Made by a program: the position numbers and the translations under genes
Notes under the pieces: generated by a model
Databases searched by the model: none
Told to the model about the DNA's origin: nothing
Seen by the model: only the letters and a program-made list of their open reading frames with translations
In this document: one piece after another, positions 33,693-41,375 of the stretch
Position numbering within the stretch: the stretch's first letter is position 1
Layout: each line of letters begins with the position of its first letter
Assembly: GCA_963715815.1 (NCBI GenBank)
Contig: OY970278.1
Coordinates: 1,364,001-1,428,000, forward strand
Length of the DNA stretch: 64,000 nucleotides
Source of the DNA: JAFAMS01 sp963715815
GTDB taxonomy: Bacteria > Vulcanimicrobiota > Vulcanimicrobiia > Vulcanimicrobiales > Vulcanimicrobiaceae
Reading direction: 5' to 3'

Positions 33693-36155
33693 CTACGGCG
33701 GCGTGATTTCGACGATGGCAAATCCACGCGCGTCGATCACAACGACGATACCGTCGAGAATAGCGTCTCTGTGTAGCTTGCCGAGATCCTTCCATTCGTT
33801 CCATAAGGTTGAAAAGACTCGCACTGAGTGTTCGTTCCTTGGCACCGTATCGAGCGATGCGGCGGTGGTAATCGCTTCCGCTGCAGAGTTGCCGATGAAC
33901 ACCATCGTACGATCGCCATCGGAGAAGGCTACGACCGTCGCGAGTGGATCCGCAACATGCGCACTGTCGGTAACGTCGCGCGCGTACGTTGTGAGGGGCA
34001 AGTCGGAGGCAAGATCCGACGTTGTGTGAAGGCACACACCGTCGGGCATGCGCGTAGCAATCCACGCGATCGTCTTTCCTCGAAACGGCACGTTCACGAT
34101 CGTCAACCAGCGCCAATCAGCGGCCAGCGATGGATCGAGCTTTGCTTTTTTACCGCGTATGTCGAGGCCGGCAGCGCCTTCGATGGCCGCCCAGAGGTAG
34201 CGTGGCGCATCCCAGGGTGAGAGCATCATCCCCTGGTTGACCAGAATTTCTCCGTGCAGCCACTCGGAAAATTGACCGGGAACGGTGTTATTCCGGCGCG
34301 GATCGCTCGAAAAATGCCTAAAACTGCTCGACAAAGCCTTTGCCATGAATGCCGGATTGTATTTCGCAGCCGCAAATGCGTACCAAAAGGTTACCGCAAC
34401 CCAGACGCCGCCGAGCAAACCGTAACCGTTGGTCGGCCCATAGATTAAGTCATCGCGCGGCACAGTCCGGATCCCAGCATCCGTCCAGAACGCAGCATCG
34501 CTCAACACGCCGATAATTCGAGCCGCACGCTCCGGTGGCGCCACGCCGAAGAGAACGGGAAAGACGAGATCGGAAGTGACATCCGTACGCCGCGAACCGT
34601 CGACGTCGATCGCAAGGTAGTACAAGCCGTTCGCCGGGTTGACGAGGTGCGTATTGATAGCCTCGCGCAGTGCCTCGGCCGAGGCCGCATATTTGGTTGC
34701 GGCTTCTTCGTGCCGCAACAGGCGAGCCATTTCTGTGAGCGCATTCAGAGCGGCATAGCACTCAGAATTGACCTCGGTGGAAGCTCCGCTGATCCGATAA
34801 TTCTGAATGACGTTGCGCCAACCGATGATGCCCCAGTCGGAAGTCTTGGTGGACGTGCACCAGACGAGTCCTTGATCGTTGCGCTGAGAGAGCATATAGT
34901 CCATGGCACGAACGGCGCAAGGATAGCACTCACGCAAAAACTCCTCGTTGCCGGTCACGGCGTAGTGGTGCCAGAGCGCGATTACGGCTAGCGGCGTGTT
35001 ATCGTTGACGTTAAGCGAGTAGTCGTCCCATTTGTCGTTGCGAACGTCGTAGTACTCGACAATTTTCCCATCGGGTTCTTGCAAGCGAAAATAGGCTCGC
35101 AGTGACTCCCGCGCGAACTCGTGATTCAGATAATCGGCACCGAAGGTCATCCAAGCCGTGTCTCTTCCGACGCTATTACTGCTCCGCGTCGGGTCGTTTG
35201 TGAAGCACCAACCTGTCGGCGCATACGTCTGCACGCGAAGCATGTTGGCCTTCGCCCACAAAACGCCCTGATTCACATCATGATCGGGCGTGCGTAAAAT
35301 CGATTGGCGTAAGTATTTCCAATAGTAAGCGGAAGTTCGCTCGCGTGCCGTCGCTCCGTCTGGGCACGCAGCGCGCGCCGCAGCGAGATCCTCGCGCGAC
35401 GTCGCGGAAAGAACGCAAAGGAACTCGACCCAACGGCTCTCGCCCGCTTTGAGATCGATAGCGACGTGGATGGTACCGATGGGATCCGGCCCAATCGCCG
35501 TCGCTGCGCTTGCCAGTTTGCCCGGCGACGTTCGCGACACGACCTTGCCTCGATCGTCGCTTGTTTCCCAACCTTGTGATGGAGCAAGCGTCGCGAAGAG
35601 TCGGACCTGCGAAGGCGTTGCCTTGTTCCATGCGATGAGTCCACCGAGCGCACTATCGAATTCGGCGACGATGTCTTGCGATGTGTTACCCCGCAACTCG
35701 CAAAACGCGTATGCATCGAATGAGGCCGGCGATGCGGACGGATTTTCGAAGTGAAACCGATAGTATACGGCCGGAACGGGAATTTCTTTCCCCCCGGCTC
35801 CATCGTAGTTATAAGGAAAAACTTGCTCGTGAACCCGTACACCGTTGTCGAGCATGTAGGAGTGGTCTTGTCGCTCTGGATGGATGTGAAACTCACCATG
35901 ATGGCTAGAGAGCCGAACCTTGCTTCGCCGGTCCCAGAGGCGCACGCATATTGCGCCAAAGAAATCGTACCCGGCGTCGGACGAATACACTTTGTCGATT
36001 GCCCCGGTCGGCTTGACGACGACGCAACAACGCGGTGCGCCGATCGTACTGCCCTGCGCCATCTGATCGTCGTCGAGAATATAGGCGAAGCGGGTGTCGA
36101 CAACCGACCCGAGCGAGGGATCGGGCGCGGTCGCGAGCATATCGTAGCGGGCCAT
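33693..36155 (-). CDS. Six-hairpin glycosidase, amylo-alpha-1,6-glucosidase/GH94-like
   Basis: An 820-residue enzyme. An N-terminal beta-sandwich (residues 1-270, YSSDAGYDFFGAICVRLWDRR) precedes an (alpha/alpha)6 barrel (about 300-700) and a short C-terminal beta-domain. Acidic pairs fit a catalytic role: SVGRDTAWMTFGADYL, RLQEPDGKIVEYYD, SLNVNDNTPLAVIALWHHY and STKTSDWGIIGW. It has no signal peptide, so it is cytosolic. It shares TAATG with the SDR gene just upstream, so it is translated with it. Relatives include glycogen debranching and cellobiose-phosphorylase-like enzymes. Substrate unknown. Confidence 0.8.
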   Translation of the reverse strand: MARYDMLATAPDPSLGSVVDTRFAYILDDDQMAQGSTIGAPRCCVVVKPTGAIDKVYSSDAGYDFFGAICVRLWDRRSKVRLSSHHGEFHIHPERQDHSYMLDNGVRVHEQVFPYNYDGAGGKEIPVPAVYYRFHFENPSASPASFDAYAFCELRGNTSQDIVAEFDSALGGLIAWNKATPSQVRLFATLAPSQGWETSDDRGKVVSRTSPGKLASAATAIGPDPIGTIHVAIDLKAGESRWVEFLCVLSATSREDLAAARAACPDGATARERTSAYYWKYLRQSILRTPDHDVNQGVLWAKANMLRVQTYAPTGWCFTNDPTRSSNSVGRDTAWMTFGADYLNHEFARESLRAYFRLQEPDGKIVEYYDVRNDKWDDYSLNVNDNTPLAVIALWHHYAVTGNEEFLRECYPCAVRAMDYMLSQRNDQGLVWCTSTKTSDWGIIGWRNVIQNYRISGASTEVNSECYAALNALTEMARLLRHEEAATKYAASAEALREAINTHLVNPANGLYYLAIDVDGSRRTDVTSDLVFPVLFGVAPPERAARIIGVLSDAAFWTDAGIRTVPRDDLIYGPTNGYGLLGGVWVAVTFWYAFAAAKYNPAFMAKALSSSFRHFSSDPRRNNTVPGQFSEWLHGEILVNQGMMLSPWDAPRYLWAAIEGAAGLDIRGKKAKLDPSLAADWRWLTIVNVPFRGKTIAWIATRMPDGVCLHTTSDLASDLPLTTYARDVTDSAHVADPLATVVAFSDGDRTMVFIGNSAAEAITTAASLDTVPRNEHSVRVFSTLWNEWKDLGKLHRDAILDGIVVVIDARGFAIVEITPP

Positions 36156-36922
36156 TACAGCGACCCTGCCTGGCGCATCATGCCGCCGTCGATTACCATG
36201 GTCGTCCCCGTCACGTAGGCAGCGGCATCGCTACAAAGCCAAACCACGAGTCCGGCTATTTCTTCGGGCTTCCCCAAGCGATGCAGGGGGATTTCATTAA
36301 GAAGGTCTGCGTCCAGCTTCGCGTTGGTCTTCGTCGCAGCGTCCATCGGCGTGTCAATTGCACCAGGCGCGACGTTATTCACGGTGATGCTGTGTGGTGC
36401 CAGTTCGACGGCTATCGTACGCATCAGCATTCGCAGACCGCCCTTGGCAGCGCAGTACGGCGCGTTCGTGGGAGCCGCAACATCCTCATGAATCGAGGAG
36501 ATATTGACGATCCGGCCGCCTCGGGATTGCGCAATCATTTGTCTTGCAGCGGCCTTACTGCACAGAAACGGTCCGGTAAGATTGACCGCGATTTCGCGTT
36601 GCCAAACCGCATTAGGGGTTTCGATAAACGGATATCGTGATTCAATTCCTGCGTTGTTCACGAGAATGTCCACGCCACCGAAAGCGTCGACCGCATGAGC
36701 AATCAATTTTGCTACGTCGTCTGCATCGGCTACGTTCGCAGCGAAGGCGCTGATGCTTTTGCCGGCGCTAGTGAGTTCATCGACGAGTGCTCGCGCCGGC
36801 GTTGCATCTCCAACGTAATCAATGACCACGCAGGCGCCATCAGCTGCCAGACCTCTTACGATCGCCGCGCCGATCCCGGTGTCAGCTCCAGTTACGATCG
36901 CAGTCTTACCAGAGAATAACAT
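36155..36922 (-). CDS. SDR family oxidoreductase, glucose-1-dehydrogenase-like
   Basis: A 255-residue classical short-chain dehydrogenase. The cofactor motif is VTGADTGIGAAIV, NNAG is in ILVNNAGIE, and the catalytic Ser-Tyr-Lys occur as NISSIHED and PYCAAKGGL. The C-terminus VTGTTMVIDGGMMRQ is typical. I start it at ATG 36922 (MLFSGKTAIVTGA); sequence before it has no SDR likeness. The stop overlaps the glycosidase start (TAATG), so the pair may release and oxidise a sugar. Glucose is only the family-level guess. Confidence 0.9.
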   Translation of the reverse strand: MLFSGKTAIVTGADTGIGAAIVRGLAADGACVVIDYVGDATPARALVDELTSAGKSISAFAANVADADDVAKLIAHAVDAFGGVDILVNNAGIESRYPFIETPNAVWQREIAVNLTGPFLCSKAAARQMIAQSRGGRIVNISSIHEDVAAPTNAPYCAAKGGLRMLMRTIAVELAPHSITVNNVAPGAIDTPMDAATKTNAKLDADLLNEIPLHRLGKPEEIAGLVVWLCSDAAAYVTGTTMVIDGGMMRQAGSL

Positions 36923-37032
36923 GTTTCTAGATACCCAATCGTACTTGGGGTCCGGCCGTAAAACTGTATAAAAGCGACCGCCAGGGCAGAGCTTGCAGCG
37001 CTTCCAATATCGGTGCCGCCCATTACCTCGTT

Positions 37033-37422
37033 TTAGCGCTCGCGGGCACCGTTCTGAACCGAGAGCTCCCAGCGATACCCGTCCGGATCGTGAAACCACA
37101 GGCCCATATGCGGCGAACCCGGCGATGTAGGGCCGATCTCGTCGTCCGGATCTTCCAGTTCTACGCCATTTTTCTTCAATGTCTCGAGCGCTTCGCGCAG
37201 CGCACGCATACTGTCGAGGTGAAACGACATGTGGTCGATCGTGTCCGGATGTGGTGTGCCTTTGAAGAACCCGATGATAATCGCGTCGTTCGTCAGCGCG
37301 ACGACCTCATCGGACCGGAACATTTCCTTCAAATCAAAGTTCATGGTCCAAAACTGCGCGCTCTTTTCCGGGTCTCTGACGGCAAGGCTGAAATGCCACA
37401 CCGTGCCAAGTTGTACTTTCAT
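37033..37422 (-). CDS. VOC family protein (glyoxalase-like)
   Basis: A 129-residue VOC-fold protein: GTVWHFSLAVRDPEKSAQFW at the N-terminus and GLWFHDPDGYRWELS at the C-terminus. A metal-binding His and a terminal Glu are visible. It starts at ATG 37422, overlapping the upstream NTF2-like gene by ATGA. It ends about 110 bases before the SDR start. VOC proteins include glyoxalases, ring-cleavage dioxygenases and fosfomycin-type resistance proteins. The substrate here is unknown. Confidence 0.88.
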   Translation of the reverse strand: MKVQLGTVWHFSLAVRDPEKSAQFWTMNFDLKEMFRSDEVVALTNDAIIIGFFKGTPHPDTIDHMSFHLDSMRALREALETLKKNGVELEDPDDEIGPTSPGSPHMGLWFHDPDGYRWELSVQNGARER

Positions 37423-37790
37423 GGCTGCTCGACCCATTGCGCGCGCCACGCCGCCGGAGCAAACGGCTGCGAAAAGTACTGTGTCTCGTGGAATATTTTA
37501 TCGCCGTGAAACTCATGGATGTTCACTGTATCCCAAGGCTTTCCATCATACGTGATAACGACTTCGCTTACCCAAACCCCGCCGCTGCCCGTTATTCGCA
37601 GCACTTTAGACACTCTCGGACTATCCGGCTGCGCGGAGCGCTGAGCAATCAGGTTCGCCCGGCCTCGTATCCGTTCGCTCGATTGAGGAAAGTCACAAAT
37701 GACATCCTCGTCGTAAATGTCGCCTGAAGTCGGTGTCGCCCAATGCTGCGCGAGCAAAGTCCGAATAGCGGATTCGTCCATCATGTTCAT
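37419..37790 (-). CDS. SnoaL/NTF2-like protein
   Basis: A 123-residue soluble protein with an NTF2-like cone fold: IRTLLAQHWATPTSGDIYDE, ICDFPQSSERIRGRANLIA and a C-terminal YFSQPFAPAAWRAQW. This closely resembles the SnoaL-like proteins found with VOC genes. It overlaps the next VOC gene by four bases, and two bases separate it from the upstream one. It may be a detoxifying or biosynthetic cyclase-like enzyme, or a ligand-binding partner. Function unknown. Confidence 0.85.
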   Translation of the reverse strand: MNMMDESAIRTLLAQHWATPTSGDIYDEDVICDFPQSSERIRGRANLIAQRSAQPDSPRVSKVLRITGSGGVWVSEVVITYDGKPWDTVNIHEFHGDKIFHETQYFSQPFAPAAWRAQWVEQP

Positions 37791-37792
37791 CC

Positions 37793-38245
37793 TCAGCCGT
37801 AAGCGACGCCCGGATTGCTCTGACCGACCTCAATGATATAGCCGTCGGGATCGCGTATGTAGCAGCGAGTTTCGCCGTACTTGGGGATTGGTTCCGTGAT
37901 GAACTCGGCGCCCCGACTTTTCCAGAGTTTGTAGCATGCTTGTATGTCCGCAACGCGGATATTCAGGAAGCTGCTTATCTCATTTGGGTCGGGAGGCGGT
38001 CGGAGCGTCACGGTCGGTTTGTCGGGCGTCGGACCGCCTCCGACGTTGATAATGAGCCAGGTGTTGGCGATTTTAAGGTAGGGCGGTGCGTTTCCGTCGC
38101 CCATGCTCACAATTTCTGCGCCGAAGACCGTTTTATAGAATTCGGCGGATCGTTTGAGGTCAGCCACGGTGAGAAAATGCGCGACGGTAAACCCTTCGGT
38201 CGGTGGCATCTCGTAGGTCTTACCTTGGACTTGTACGTTGCTCAT
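37793..38245 (-). CDS. VOC family protein
   Basis: A 150-residue VOC protein starting MSNVQVQGKTYEMPPTEG, with GFTVAHFLTVADLKRSAEFY and a C-terminal GETRCYIRDPDGYIIEVGQS. I start at ATG 38245 because GGAG lies eight bases upstream. Four extra residues are possible. It is clearly a paralogue of the VOC half of the ABM-VOC gene two genes upstream. The pair must be a local duplication with the DoxX gene between them. Confidence 0.88.
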   Translation of the reverse strand: MSNVQVQGKTYEMPPTEGFTVAHFLTVADLKRSAEFYKTVFGAEIVSMGDGNAPPYLKIANTWLIINVGGGPTPDKPTVTLRPPPDPNEISSFLNIRVADIQACYKLWKSRGAEFITEPIPKYGETRCYIRDPDGYIIEVGQSNPGVAYG

Positions 38246-38258
38246 TAGTGACTCCAAT

Positions 38259-38594
38259 CTACAGGAACAGCCTGAAACGGCCGCCGTTTGTGCAAAGAAT
38301 TACCAGCAGCATCGACGCGCAGATGAGATCGTAGTTTTTTATCAGAACTGCGCCCACAAGCACCAAAAGCAGTCCGATGCATGCGGGTTGCGTCAAGAAC
38401 CCGATGATGATGGCTGCCCCGCCAAGCACTTCCGCAGCGCTGAGAAAGCGCATGAACGATTTAGGTATCGCGGTGTCTCTCGTGGGCTTCTCGGGGTGCC
38501 TGAAATCGAACCAACCGCTCCAAATGAACACCAGGCCGGCCATGATTCGGAGAAAGAGCAGACTGTAGTCGGAGAACGGCGTGAGGTTAAACAC
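38259..38594 (-). CDS. DoxX family membrane protein
   Basis: A 111-residue inner-membrane protein with four hydrophobic segments: SLLFLRIMAGLVFIWSGW, a second around FLSAAEVLGGAAIIIGFL, then IGLLLVLVGAVLI and a final one. The pattern matches small DoxX family proteins, which associate with thiosulfate:quinone oxidoreductase or other redox systems. It lies two bases from the ABM-VOC stop, in the middle of the VOC operon. The role may be redox or detoxification support. Confidence 0.85.
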   Translation of the reverse strand: MFNLTPFSDYSLLFLRIMAGLVFIWSGWFDFRHPEKPTRDTAIPKSFMRFLSAAEVLGGAAIIIGFLTQPACIGLLLVLVGAVLIKNYDLICASMLLVILCTNGGRFRLFL

Positions 38595-38595
38595 G

Positions 38596-39330
38596 TCAGG
38601 CGACCGGGAAGCCGGGCTTACTTTGCCCGACTTCTATAATATAGCCGTCGGGATCGCGAATGTAGCAGCGGGTCTCGCCGTATTTGTCTGTTGGTTCTGT
38701 GATGAACTCGGCGCCGCGACTTCGAAACAGTTCGTAGCACGCTTGAATATCCGCAACGCGGAGATTCATGAAGCTACTGATATTGTTTGGGTCGGGAAGG
38801 CTCAGCGTTACCGTCGGCTTATCGGGAGTTGGGCCACCCCCGAAGTAGAGAATGAGCCACGTATTCGCGATTTGAACGAACACGGGCGCGCCTTTACTGT
38901 CACCCATGGTCAGAATGCGGCCACCGAAGATCTTTTCGTAGAATCGTGCTGACCGTTCCGTGTCGGCGACGGTGAGAAACTGTGCGACCGTGAACCCGTC
39001 CCGCGGAGGGATCTCATAGCTTTTCTGTTCGACTTGAACGCTGTCCACTATAGAAAAGGCGATGTCACCGGCGCGGTTACGGGACAGAGGCCGCACGCCT
39101 TCGATGACGAGGCGGTGATAGTGTTCCGTCGCGACGTGCGCGTCGAACGCGGCCTGATCTCGGTACTGCTCCCAGAGAACGAAAACACCGGACTTGTCGT
39201 GGCTTCGGGCGACGTCAAAACCAACGACGCCGAGTTCTTTCAGAGACGCTTCGCGTAGCTCGCGGAACAACGCCTCTGCTTTATCACTGTCTTCCTCGGC
39301 GAAGGTGAAGTGGACGGCTTGTATCAGCAA
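38596..39330 (-). CDS. ABM domain fused to VOC domain
   Basis: A 244-residue fusion. Residues 1-90 are an antibiotic biosynthesis monooxygenase (ABM) fold: MLIQAVHFTFAEEDSDKAEA and GVFVLWEQYRDQAAFDAHVA with EHYHRLV. Residues 95-244 are a VOC domain: GFTVAQFLTVADTERSARFY and GETRCYIRDPDGYIIEVGQS. The VOC half shares most residues with the VOC gene at 37793-38245, so this domain was duplicated nearby. It is the first gene of the operon. An ABM-VOC fusion of this kind could couple a heme-free oxygenase to a metal VOC enzyme. Substrate unknown. Confidence 0.85.
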   Translation of the reverse strand: MLIQAVHFTFAEEDSDKAEALFRELREASLKELGVVGFDVARSHDKSGVFVLWEQYRDQAAFDAHVATEHYHRLVIEGVRPLSRNRAGDIAFSIVDSVQVEQKSYEIPPRDGFTVAQFLTVADTERSARFYEKIFGGRILTMGDSKGAPVFVQIANTWLILYFGGGPTPDKPTVTLSLPDPNNISSFMNLRVADIQACYELFRSRGAEFITEPTDKYGETRCYIRDPDGYIIEVGQSKPGFPVA

Positions 39331-39422
39331 AATGCTGCCTCACTCGCGCAAAACCGTGCGGAGGGCCATGCTAGCACAGGAATCGGCACGACGAAAGACT
39401 GCGCCTTGGTCGCGCCATCTTT

Positions 39423-39452
39423 TTGTCATCCCGAGCGAAGGCGAGGGACAGC
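39423..39452. repeat. Dispersed repeat copy 3
   Basis: TTGTCATCCCGAGCGAAG then GCGAGGGACAGCG. It is nearly identical to copy 2. It lies between the VOC operon and a lipoprotein gene, in a 160-base gap. Confidence 0.75.
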
Positions 39453-39490
39453 GGCTAACGCACGATAGCGTTATTATCTCGTATTGTCGG

Positions 39491-39915
39491 TCAGATAGTC
39501 GTGAACGTGCCGAGCGTTTGCGTAGTGATCTCTTGGCAAGGTGGAACCGATGTTTCATTTGTGATAGCGGCGGTAACCGTATACGTCGTGGCGTGAGAAA
39601 GCGTCGGCACTATGTAGTCAAGGTAATCAAGCATATTTGTGCTGCTGGCTCCGGGTGTGGCGTATGGACTTGGTAGCGGTGAGGGCGCTCTTCCAGATGT
39701 GTCTATTGTAGACGCGCCAGCGGTAGACGAAAGCGTCACGGTGACAGGCCCGCTGCCTCCGGTGTTCGCAAGAATGACGTTGCCGATAGCCACATTTGAG
39801 CAGGAAACCATGTTGGCGGCGGCCAGCACGCTCTAGTGCCGCCTCCACCACCGCATCCTGCTAGCAAAAGTGCAGCCGACATCAGGGCAAACAAGATTGC
39901 CGATAGGCCCTTCAT
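39491..39915 (-). pseudogene. Small lipoprotein, frame broken after the signal peptide
   Basis: The signal part starts at ATG 39915: MKGLSAILFALMSAALLLAG then CGGGGG, a classic lipobox. From about codon 29 the coding frame moves to another phase. The body reads VLAAANMVSCSNVAIGNV, then GPVTVTLSSTAGAS, and continues to the stop at 39491. A TAG lies in the body frame just before its first GTG, so no simple start covers both parts. The body has the PSPLPSP linker and Ig-like beta pattern of the lipoprotein at 48160-48644. Either an assembly indel or a real shift explains this. Confidence 0.7.
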
Positions 39916-40073
39916 TTCAGGGATCACTTCGCCACCGACTGATGTTTGACACCTCGCCGGAAGAAGTGTCGACTGCTTAGAGATGACAACTCCATCTGCG
40001 TGGCTTCGTCGCCTGCGGCGATGTGAAGGGTTTGGTACCGGATACAGGTCGCAGAGCGGAGAAGTTTTAGACC

Positions 40074-40349
40074 ATGTGCCGAGCCATAAAAACACTTCAC
40101 AACTTTGCCCCGCCTGCGACCAACGAAGAGATCCAGGCGTCATCCCTGCAGTTCGTGCGAAAGCTCAGCGGATTCACGCATCCATCGAGGGCGAATGAAG
40201 CCGCATTTAATCGCGCAGTGGAAGACGTCAGCCATGCAGCCCACCATCTGCTTGCATCGCTCGTGAGCAACGCGCCGCCGCGCGACCGAGGTGTCGAAGC
40301 ACAAAAGGCGCGCGCCCGAGCGAAAAAACGGTTCGCTCGGGTACAATAG
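40074..40349 (+). CDS. DUF2277 family protein
   Basis: A 91-residue soluble protein with the full family pattern: MCRAIKTLHNFAPPATNEEI, then QFVRKLSGFTHPSRANEAAF and a basic C-terminus with KARARAKKRFARVQ. DUF2277 proteins are widespread, short and of unknown function; the basic helix suggests nucleic acid binding. GGAG lies upstream of the ATG. The DUF3175-type gene starts 37 bases downstream. They may be a pair. Confidence 0.9.
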   Translation: MCRAIKTLHNFAPPATNEEIQASSLQFVRKLSGFTHPSRANEAAFNRAVEDVSHAAHHLLASLVSNAPPRDRGVEAQKARARAKKRFARVQ

Positions 40350-40386
40350 CCGCAGATCGAACAAGCTGGGGGGAAGGATTCTTATA

Positions 40387-40659
40387 ATGAGTGATTCTCA
40401 ACGACGCTGGTCACATGAAGTAACCGAACACGATCGTCACGACTTACCTGAAGGAATCTTTGCGAGCGGTTCCGCGGAAGAGATCGCAAACGCCGTGATC
40501 GAGGCTGCGGAGGGAGAAGGCTCCAAGGACACCGTCGAGCGACGCGCGATGTCGAAGCTCACGTTCTACGAAAACCGCGCTGGACACAATCTTTCTGACG
40601 AACGTCGTGCGGTTATCGAAGAGGCAAAGTCAATCGTGCGCGAGCGCCTCGTCGTCTGA
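40387..40659 (+). CDS. DUF3175 family protein
   Basis: A 90-residue protein that begins MSDSQRRWSHEVTEHDRHDL and ends with FYENRAGHNLSDERRAVIEE, matching DUF3175. The start ATG 40387 follows GGGGGGAAGG. The family is small, helical and of unknown role. The last codons and stop lie inside a perfect palindrome shared with the response regulator gene on the other strand. Confidence 0.88.
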   Translation: MSDSQRRWSHEVTEHDRHDLPEGIFASGSAEEIANAVIEAAEGEGSKDTVERRAMSKLTFYENRAGHNLSDERRAVIEEAKSIVRERLVV

Positions 40660-40673
40660 GCGCGCTCAGACGA
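40652..40673. terminator. Perfect 22-bp palindrome spanning two convergent stops
   Basis: CGTCTGAGCGCGCTCAGACG plus one more pair on each side is a perfect palindrome. The plus-strand TGA and the minus-strand TGA both lie inside it. It could form a short hairpin in both transcripts and act as a shared terminator, though no U-run follows. Confidence 0.65.
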
Positions 40674-41373
40674 GCGCTGCGTCTGATCCCGCCGGAATAG
40701 ATCGCGGTTCGACGACAGATAGCTGCGAGCCGTCGTGGAGTTGAACAAGATCTTTGAGCCGGTCGAGCATTGCTTTCGTCAAGATTACCGGGGCGGCAAC
40801 GAGCAACATCTCGGGATTCCCGATGTGAATGTCTTGAGTTAGGATCGAGTTTTCTTTCACTTTACCGAGTGCGATTTCTTTAACCTGACCGAGTTCCGGC
40901 TTCGGCGCCGTCGCCAGCGACCTCGTCATAGGACTCGGGCCATAGGATGTGACCGGTTGAATCGGAACGATCCGCTCGAGAACACGAAGGACTCGATCGA
41001 TCAACAGCTCGCGACCGACCGGTTTCACGACGAAAGCATCCGCGTCGAGCGCCAGAGCCTCTGCAACGTGTGCGGCCTCAGTGTGCGCCGTCAACACCAG
41101 AACGGGTGTGTTTCGCTTGAGGTCACGTGCGCCGCAACGAATCGCCCTCAGCAGCTCGAGTCCGTTCATCTGTGGCATCTGAATGTCGGTGATGATCGCG
41201 TCGAAGGCCATGTCTGACTTGCCGATTGCCTCGATTGCCTGCAGCCCGTCGGCCGCTTCCACGACCCCAGCCGCGCCCGCTTGTTTCAAAAATCGAACAA
41301 CAAGAACGCGAATGAATTCCTCGTCGTCGACGACGAGGAAATAGCGGTTCATCAATTGATCTGCAGTACTCAT
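40666..41373 (-). CDS. Response regulator with unusual C-terminal domain
   Basis: A 235-residue protein. A receiver domain (residues 8-130) has VVDDEEFIRVLVVRFL, the phospho-acceptor Asp in AIITDIQMPQMNGLELLR, and the conserved Lys in FVVKPVGRELL. The C-terminal 90 residues, with NSILTQDIHIGNPEMLLVAA and ILTKAMLDRLKDLVQLHDG, match the short pattern that links receivers to HD-GYP or other domains, but no HD-GYP is present. It starts at ATG 41373, one base into the gap after the kinase stop. It is probably the output of that kinase. Confidence 0.85.
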   Translation of the reverse strand: MSTADQLMNRYFLVVDDEEFIRVLVVRFLKQAGAAGVVEAADGLQAIEAIGKSDMAFDAIITDIQMPQMNGLELLRAIRCGARDLKRNTPVLVLTAHTEAAHVAEALALDADAFVVKPVGRELLIDRVLRVLERIVPIQPVTSYGPSPMTRSLATAPKPELGQVKEIALGKVKENSILTQDIHIGNPEMLLVAAPVILTKAMLDRLKDLVQLHDGSQLSVVEPRSIPAGSDAALV

Positions 41374-41375
41374 CT

